Positions 14,668 to 19,752 of a DNA stretch of 19,752 nucleotides are shown piece by piece. This DNA is from JABMPO01 sp964539785. Its GTDB lineage: Bacteria; Fidelibacterota; Marinisomatia; Marinisomatales; TCS56. Location: the NCBI GenBank assembly GCA_964539785.1, contig CAZIJQ010000051.1:1-19752 (forward strand). Direction: 5' to 3'. A program made the translations under genes and the position numbers. The notes under the pieces were generated by a model, which was given only the letters and a program-made list of their open reading frames with translations, ran no database searches and was not told where the DNA came from. Each line of letters begins with the position of its first letter. The first letter of the stretch is position 1.

Positions 14668-16172
14668 TGGCAATGCGAATTAACAACAAAAAATCATTTA
14701 TTACCTATATGATAGTTGCCATTGTCGGCCTGATCCTGATCAACATGATTTCCCGGAATTGGTTCTTCCGGCTCGATTTTACCGACAACGGGATGTATTC
14801 ACTTTCACCTTCCAGCAAATCGGTAGTTGATAAAATCGATGATATTTTCACAATGAAGGTCTATTTCTCTGATGACCTGCCTGGTGAATACGCCAATAAC
14901 CGGCGCTATCTACAGGACATTCTGGAAGAATACGCCGCCTTTTCCGGCGGTAATATCCGCTTTGAATTTTACCAGCCTGATAATGATGATAAACTTGAGC
15001 AGGAAGCCCAGAAATACGGCGTCATGCCGGTTCAGTTACAGGTTATCGAAAACGATAAACTGGAAATCAAGAAAGTCCACATGGGACTGGTATTACTTTA
15101 TGAAGACAAACGCGAAGTAATTCCTATTATCCAGACTACCACCGGGTTGGAATATGATATTACCTCCAAAATTAAAAAGCTGGTTGACACAAATAAGCGG
15201 ACGGTAGGTTTTGCATCATTTACCGGTCAGGCAGTAAAAAATCAGAATCTGACCCAGCTGTTTCAGGAATCATATAATGTTATTCCGGTAAATCTGGCAC
15301 AAGATATTCCGGCTAATATGGATCTGCTGCTGGTTAATGGAGTTACTGATTCAGTCTCCGCCGATGAATTGGACCGGTTGTATAAATTTCTGGGACGCGG
15401 CGGTAATGTTTTTATGGCGCAAGGCCGAATCAATGCTGATTTGCAAAAGCAGCAGGGCAATATTATTAAGTCGAATATTTTCGCCTTTATTGACGATGGC
15501 GGATTCAGGCTACAGGAAAACCTGGTCCTGGACCAGCGCTCCGGACAGGTTTCAGTGATGCAGAATCGCGGCTTTTTCCGAATGAACACGGCCATGGATT
15601 ATCCCTTTTTCCCGTTAGTGCGCGAATTCGGCGATCACCTGATTGTGAAAAGCCTGGAGCAGGTCCGGATGATTTTCCCCAGTGAAATCGAAATCGACTC
15701 GCTGGGTAATATACCGGTGCAGCCCCTGCTTTATACTTCCGGTCGATCAGGACTGATGCAGGGAAATTACAATTTATCGCCGATTCAGAATCCCGCGTTC
15801 GAGCAACTGAACCAACCGGGCAAACTGGTGGCTGCCTTGTCATCAGTGACTTCAATGGAAACCGGCGGTGTGAGCCAGATACTGCTGATCAGCGACTCCC
15901 AGTTCTTCTCAGATGATGCTGGGGCTTCGGTACCGGAAAATTCCATATTCGCACATAATGCGGTAGATTACTTGCTGGGTGACAGTGAATTAATGCTACT
16001 GCGTTCCCGGGAAATCACCACCCGGCCGCTGGAAGAAATCGAGGACGGCGCTCGGTCCCGACTCAAATGGATCAATATTTTATTACCATCGCTGCTGGTG
16101 ATCGGCTTGGGATTTTTCAGGTGGAAAATGGAGGCCAAACGCGCCAAATCGATTGAGGAAATCTATGGGTAA
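14667..16172 (+). CDS. GldG-like ABC transporter auxiliary protein (ABC_transp_aux)
   Basis: The 501-aa protein has one N-terminal membrane segment (about 14-32), a large extracytoplasmic domain and one C-terminal membrane segment (about 470-487, INILLPSLLVIGLGFF). The segment just after TM1, NWFFRLDFTDNGMYSLSPSSK, is the hallmark start of GldG/ABC_transp_aux proteins, followed by VKVYFSDDLPGEY-like thioredoxin-fold sequence. Three in-frame starts exist. ATG at 14667 overlaps the permease stop as TAATG, ATG at 14673 has better spacing (9 nt) from GGAG, and ATG at 14658 is less likely. It forms the accessory part of the GldA/F-type exporter and overlaps the following gene by 8 nt. Confidence 0.92.
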   Translation: MAMRINNKKSFITYMIVAIVGLILINMISRNWFFRLDFTDNGMYSLSPSSKSVVDKIDDIFTMKVYFSDDLPGEYANNRRYLQDILEEYAAFSGGNIRFEFYQPDNDDKLEQEAQKYGVMPVQLQVIENDKLEIKKVHMGLVLLYEDKREVIPIIQTTTGLEYDITSKIKKLVDTNKRTVGFASFTGQAVKNQNLTQLFQESYNVIPVNLAQDIPANMDLLLVNGVTDSVSADELDRLYKFLGRGGNVFMAQGRINADLQKQQGNIIKSNIFAFIDDGGFRLQENLVLDQRSGQVSVMQNRGFFRMNTAMDYPFFPLVREFGDHLIVKSLEQVRMIFPSEIEIDSLGNIPVQPLLYTSGRSGLMQGNYNLSPIQNPAFEQLNQPGKLVAALSSVTSMETGGVSQILLISDSQFFSDDAGASVPENSIFAHNAVDYLLGDSELMLLRSREITTRPLEEIEDGARSRLKWINILLPSLLVIGLGFFRWKMEAKRAKSIEEIYG

Positions 16173-16740
16173 GAATCTGCGAACTATCATTATTATCGTA
16201 GTGGCTGTTGTGGCTGCTCTATTTTTAAACCGTTATTTACAAAATCGCTACACCACCAGTTCGGCGGCAATCTTTAATGGTGATGTTGATGAAGTCACCC
16301 GCTTCACAATCACTAAGTCAGATGGTGCCATAACGCTGGAAAAAATCAGCGGCGTATGGAATATCGCCGGGAATGATTCACTGCTGGTCCGGCAAACCCG
16401 TCTCGATAATATGTTCAATAACGTGTTGACAATTGAACACGAGACAATGGTATCAAAAAATCCTGAAAAATGGGCTATCTACTCGGTAAATGACAGTTTG
16501 GGAATCAGGCTGCAATTATTCGATACAAGCGATAAATTATTGGGCGATTATTATTTCGGGCGCTCAGCAGCTGACTGGTCCCATAATAATTTTCGTTTTG
16601 CCGGCGAGAATGAAGTATACCTGACTGGCGCTAATGTAATCTATCAATTGAATACTACTGCCACGTATTGGGGTGAAAAACCTAAACCACCGGAGCCTGA
16701 CTCAACGGCTGTGGCTCCCGGTGATTTATTCGAAGAATAA
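16165..16740 (+). CDS. DUF4340-domain membrane-anchored protein
   Basis: The 191-aa protein has an N-terminal membrane anchor (about 7-25) and a periplasmic domain. Features such as FTITKSDGAITLEKISGVWNI, DNMFNNVLTIE, LQLFDTSDKLLGDYYFGRSA and EVYLTGANVIYQLN match DUF4340, a beta-rich domain usually encoded right after GldG-like genes. The C-terminus is Pro/Glu-rich. ATG at 16165 is chosen because GAGGA lies 5 nt before it; a TTG at 16153 contains that ribosome binding site and is rejected. The molecular role of DUF4340 is not known. Its repeated association with GldFG suggests an accessory subunit or substrate-handling factor. Confidence 0.9.
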   Translation: MGKNLRTIIIIVVAVVAALFLNRYLQNRYTTSSAAIFNGDVDEVTRFTITKSDGAITLEKISGVWNIAGNDSLLVRQTRLDNMFNNVLTIEHETMVSKNPEKWAIYSVNDSLGIRLQLFDTSDKLLGDYYFGRSAADWSHNNFRFAGENEVYLTGANVIYQLNTTATYWGEKPKPPEPDSTAVAPGDLFEE

Positions 16741-16750
16741 ACCATAGCCT

Positions 16751-16786
16751 AAAAAAAGGCGCTGACTACCGTTGCGCCTTTTTTTT
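16751..16786 (+). terminator. Intrinsic terminator of the Gld-like operon
   Basis: AAAAAAAGGCGC (16751-16762) pairs with GCGCCTTTTTTT (16774-16785), forming a strong stem with an 11-nt loop, followed by a run of Ts. It lies 10 nt after the DUF4340 stop codon. Confidence 0.9.
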
Positions 16787-16953
16787 ATTTCAATCCGCCT
16801 TAAACAGCTACGGTTTTTGTATGGTAACAGTGCCGGTATTTTCTATCCAATATTAGTATAGTATTCAATATGTAGTAATTGTTTTACTGCTTTGTAGATT
16901 TAGTCTGTAATTTATCTGCGTTCCAGATACCGCAGACCAGCCGGAAACCAAAC

Positions 16954-19401
16954 TTGAATTACCAATTTACTATCCTAACCTGGGTTTTATTAGCCGCCGC
17001 TATAGCCGGGTTATATGTGGTAGTAGTGGTTTGGAAGCGGCGGAAAGTCCAAAGTAATATATATCTGGTATTTTTGGAACTGGCTGCCGCTGTTTGGTCC
17101 TTCACGGCTATTTTTGAATTGGCTGCTACGACCATACCGCTTAAGTTATTGTGGTCCCAAGTCTCATATCTCGGTATCGCCAGTGTGCCATTGTTTTATT
17201 TCCTGTATGCCCTGGCCTTCGGCCAATATAGCCGCTACATTACTAAACGAAACGTATTAACATTATCGTGTATTCCGGTAGTCACAATCCTTGCCGTTGT
17301 GACAAATAATCAGCATGGGTTATTCTACTCAGATATATCTATAAACATGAACAATTTCGGCATGTATGAGCACAATATTTTCTTTTGGATCTATATTGCC
17401 TATGCCTACCTGTTATTACTGTTCGGCATTGTCATTTTCACCAGGACAATCATCAGATCAAACCGTTTCTTTACACCCAGAATCTTATTGGTGCTATTTG
17501 GCACGGTAATGCCGCTGGTGGGAAATATCATGTATGTGTTCGAATTGAATCCCATACCGGGATTGGACTGGACCCCCATTGCATTCGTTTTCTCAGGAAT
17601 AATCCTGGGATGGGGTAACTACCGTTTCAAGATGTTTGATCTTACACCGCTGGCCCGCAACCAGCTGGTGGAAACGATGAAAGACGGGGTTCTGGTAATT
17701 GATGAACAAGCACAGGTGGTGGATCTAAATCCAGCGATGCAATCTATCATTGGAATGCCAATTTCTCAAATTATCGGCCAACCAACCGAAGTTCTGTTAT
17801 CCCAATGGACAGATTTGCATGATCACTTAAAAACCGACTATACCGGTCAAATCGAGGTTCAATCAGGTGCCGGGCAATCGCTGCGCTATTTGCAGCTATA
17901 CATCTCATCATTACATGACCGACATGATCAGTTTACCGGTCAATTGATCATGCTCAGGGATATTACCGACCGTAAACAAGCTGATCAGGTACTCCGGGAA
18001 ACTGAGACCAAATACAGCGAGTTGTTTCAGAGCATGAGTAACGGTGTGGCAATTTATGAACCAGTAAATAATGGCAGCAATTTTATAATTAAAGATTTAA
18101 ATGCTGCCGGTGAAAAACTCACTAAGGTTAAGATCGCCGAAATTCGTGGTAAACTTGCAACCGAAGCTTTTCCCGGATTAAAAGAATTTGGCCTGCTTGC
18201 TGTTTTCAAGCAAGTTTTGGACAGCGGTCAAGCACAACATTATCCAACAAAATTATATTCCGATTCCAAACTTGAATCATGGTTTGAGAATTATATTTAT
18301 AAACTACCATCTGGTGATATTGTCGCAATCTTTAATGACATTACCCAAAAGAAACTGGTTGAAAACCAATTAAAGGAATCGGAACAACAATTCCGGTTGG
18401 TCTGGGATAAATCGCCCCTTGGTATGCGAATTACCGATTTGGCAGGCATAGTGATCAAGGTAAATCAAGTTTATGCCGATATGGTGGAAATGGATATCGA
18501 TCAGATAGAGGGGCATTCATTGGCAGTGGTGTACAGCAGCGAGCTGCGTGAAAATATAATTCGCAAGCATCAACAGCGAGTAAAGGATCGTTCGATCGAA
18601 GCTTTTATGGAACGGGAAATAACTTTCTGGAATGGGAAAAATATCTGGTTGGCGGTCTCAAACTCTTATATCAATTACCAGGGACAGGAATTTATTCTGG
18701 GAATTTTTAACGATTATACACAACGAAAACTCGGCGAAGACCAGTTGCAGGAAGCTAATTCAATCAAAGAATTATTACTAGATATAATCACCCACGATTT
18801 GAAAAATCCGGCCGGCGTCATCCGTGGTTTCGCCGAAATAGCGCTGGAAGATGGTGCAGATCAGGATATCCTGGAAAATATACACCAAAGTAGTGACAGT
18901 CTGTTGAAAGTGATCGAAAACGCCAGTGTATTATCTAAAGTCACCATTGGGGATGAAATTGCAAAAGAGCAAATTAATTTGCGCGATCTTATTCAATCGA
19001 TCGAAAAAGAATTCGCCCCCAGTCTGGATTATGCCGGAATGAGCCTGGAATCCAATATTAGCGAAGGACTGGAAATCACCGCTAATCCTATAATTGCCGA
19101 AGTGTTCAAAAATTATTTGAGTAATGCCATCAAACATGCTAAATCAGGAAAACGGATAATAATTGAGTCAAAATTACTGGACGATTGTATGTGCGTGCAC
19201 GTGATAGATTTCGGCCAACCAATCCCGGAAGCGGAATATGATCATATATTTTTCCGTAAATACCAGTTGAAATCAGAGCGTGGAATGGGGCTGGGGCTGG
19301 CAATTGTAAAGCGTATCGCCGAAGCCCATAACGCCCAGGTTGGCGTGAAACCGAATCAACCTACCGGTAATATATTTTATATCAAATTCCCCCGGGGTTA
19401 A
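16954..19401 (+). CDS. Sensor histidine kinase with 7TM and three PAS domains
   Basis: The 815-aa protein has an N-terminal 7TM sensory module (about 5-222, HisKA_7TM-like), a PAS domain at about 232-345 and two more PAS-type regions (about 350-470 and 475-595). PAC ends such as LIMLRDITDRKQAD and ILGIFNDYTQRKLGE are visible. The dimerisation domain carries the phospho-acceptor His614 in DIITHDLKNP. The ATPase domain has the N-box NYLSNAIKHAK (Asn724), a G1 box VIDFGQPIPE that differs from the usual DxGxG, an F-box FFRKYQ and a G2 box GMGLGLAIV. Kinase activity looks intact. No response regulator is adjacent, so it is an orphan kinase here. The start is uncertain: TTG at 16954 puts the membrane module at the family position with a weak GGAAA, while a TTG at 16879 adds 25 unfamiliar residues. 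Confidence 0.9.
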   Translation: MNYQFTILTWVLLAAAIAGLYVVVVVWKRRKVQSNIYLVFLELAAAVWSFTAIFELAATTIPLKLLWSQVSYLGIASVPLFYFLYALAFGQYSRYITKRNVLTLSCIPVVTILAVVTNNQHGLFYSDISINMNNFGMYEHNIFFWIYIAYAYLLLLFGIVIFTRTIIRSNRFFTPRILLVLFGTVMPLVGNIMYVFELNPIPGLDWTPIAFVFSGIILGWGNYRFKMFDLTPLARNQLVETMKDGVLVIDEQAQVVDLNPAMQSIIGMPISQIIGQPTEVLLSQWTDLHDHLKTDYTGQIEVQSGAGQSLRYLQLYISSLHDRHDQFTGQLIMLRDITDRKQADQVLRETETKYSELFQSMSNGVAIYEPVNNGSNFIIKDLNAAGEKLTKVKIAEIRGKLATEAFPGLKEFGLLAVFKQVLDSGQAQHYPTKLYSDSKLESWFENYIYKLPSGDIVAIFNDITQKKLVENQLKESEQQFRLVWDKSPLGMRITDLAGIVIKVNQVYADMVEMDIDQIEGHSLAVVYSSELRENIIRKHQQRVKDRSIEAFMEREITFWNGKNIWLAVSNSYINYQGQEFILGIFNDYTQRKLGEDQLQEANSIKELLLDIITHDLKNPAGVIRGFAEIALEDGADQDILENIHQSSDSLLKVIENASVLSKVTIGDEIAKEQINLRDLIQSIEKEFAPSLDYAGMSLESNISEGLEITANPIIAEVFKNYLSNAIKHAKSGKRIIIESKLLDDCMCVHVIDFGQPIPEAEYDHIFFRKYQLKSERGMGLGLAIVKRIAEAHNAQVGVKPNQPTGNIFYIKFPRG

Positions 19402-19435
19402 TGCTAATCAGCACCAATTCTCACGCCATAATAAG

Positions 19436-19462
19436 TTGTGATTTAGTGCCATTCAGGATAAT
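19436..19462 (+). promoter_or_regulatory. Possible tRNA-Lys promoter
   Basis: TTGTGA (19436-19441) and GATAAT (19457-19462) are separated by 15 nt, and a start point about 7 nt downstream would give a leader of about 20 nt before the tRNA. The spacing is shorter than ideal. It overlaps a small hairpin (GTGCCA 19446-19451 / TGGCAC 19465-19470, then GCATTTTT) that might end the kinase transcript. Confidence 0.35.
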
Positions 19463-19488
19463 TTTGGCACGCATTTTTAAACACTTAT

Positions 19489-19561
<73 letters not shown>

Positions 19562-19563
19562 CG

Positions 19564-19589
19564 AAAGCCTTCCAGTGAGAAGGCTTTTT
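19564..19589 (+). terminator. Intrinsic terminator of tRNA-Lys
   Basis: AAAGCCTTC (19564-19572) pairs with GAAGGCTTT (19579-19587), with a 6-nt loop and TTTTT at the end (19585-19589). It begins two bases after the tRNA. Confidence 0.85.
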
Positions 19590-19652
19590 CATTTATATCC
19601 CTAATAAATGCCATTATAAATTGTAGTTCAGCGTTAATCAGATTACCTGTAT

Positions 19653-19752
19653 TCAAGTAGCAAGTGCAACATTGTATGATTCCCCAAAAAATACTTGATT
19701 GGGTGTTTTGTACCCAAGTCTTTTTCTTGGACGATTGTTAAGCCTTTTCATG
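19653..19752 (-). CDS. IS30-family transposase, C-terminal end (runs off the window)
   Basis: The last 32 codons before the TGA (19655-19653) read LNNRPRKRLGYKTPNQVFFG followed by ESYNVALAT, preceded by MKR at the window edge. The LNNRPRK-LGY-TPNQVF block is the conserved C-terminus of IS30-type DDE transposases, just after the catalytic Glu. The rest of the gene lies outside the window, so intactness cannot be judged. In IS30 elements the terminal inverted repeat lies at or shortly after the transposase stop. The bases around GTTGCACTTGCTACTTGAAT (complement of about 19651-19671) are the likely end of the element, which puts the IS boundary near 19640-19650, about 50-60 nt beyond the tRNA-Lys terminator. 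Confidence 0.85.
   Translation of the reverse strand, partial: MKRLNNRPRKRLGYKTPNQVFFGESYNVALAT

Noticed and set aside
16879..16953. 25-residue N-terminal extension of the histidine kinase from a TTG at 16879
   Set aside because: The added residues are Cys/Phe-rich and unlike the 7TM sensor family, no ribosome binding site is seen, and TTG at 16954 gives a family-like N-terminus.

Overview
The window looks like chromosomal DNA from a Gram-negative bacterium. It encodes a tripartite RND/TolC efflux pump, a lipobox-type periplasmic adaptor and a Gld-like ABC export module. Moderate GC, AGGAG-type ribosome binding sites, several GTG/TTG starts and the GldA/F/G + DUF4340 gene set fit an uncultured lineage of, or near, the Bacteroidetes/FCB or Marinimicrobia-Calditrichaeota-KSB1 groups. 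That placement is inference, because no phylogenetic marker beyond tmRNA and tRNA-Lys is present.

Left part (1-2456). A broken GIY-YIG nuclease gene lies next to a 29-nt inverted repeat that directly abuts the 3' end of a complete tmRNA gene (ssrA, minus strand). The tmRNA has the G3-U pair of alanine tmRNAs and an unusual predicted tag, ADYGYMAAA. A gene-poor stretch with two terminator hairpins follows, then asnA (ammonia-dependent asparagine synthetase, minus) with a terminator-like hairpin in its leader.

Efflux operon (2457-8807, minus). The gene order in transcription is tetR - tolC-like - membrane fusion lipoprotein - RND pump. A near-perfect 18-bp palindrome overlaps the predicted promoter in front of tetR, which suggests an autoregulated, inducible efflux operon.

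Two divergent ABC export modules (8884-16786). On the minus strand, a membrane-anchored transglutaminase-like protein with an intact Cys/His/Asp triad is followed tightly by an ABC ATPase and a large 557-aa permease. On the plus strand, a GldA-like ATPase, GldF-like permease, GldG-like ABC auxiliary protein and DUF4340 protein overlap end to start and finish at a strong terminator. The two modules share one short divergent intergenic region.

Right part (16787-19752). A 7TM/multi-PAS sensor histidine kinase without an adjacent response regulator is followed by tRNA-Lys(CTT) with its own terminator. The window ends inside the 3' end of an IS30-family transposase on the minus strand.

Most of the window is ordinary, well-built housekeeping and transport machinery. 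The least conventional items are the transglutaminase-ABC cassette, the tmRNA tag, and the repeat plus GIY-YIG remnant fused to the tmRNA end.
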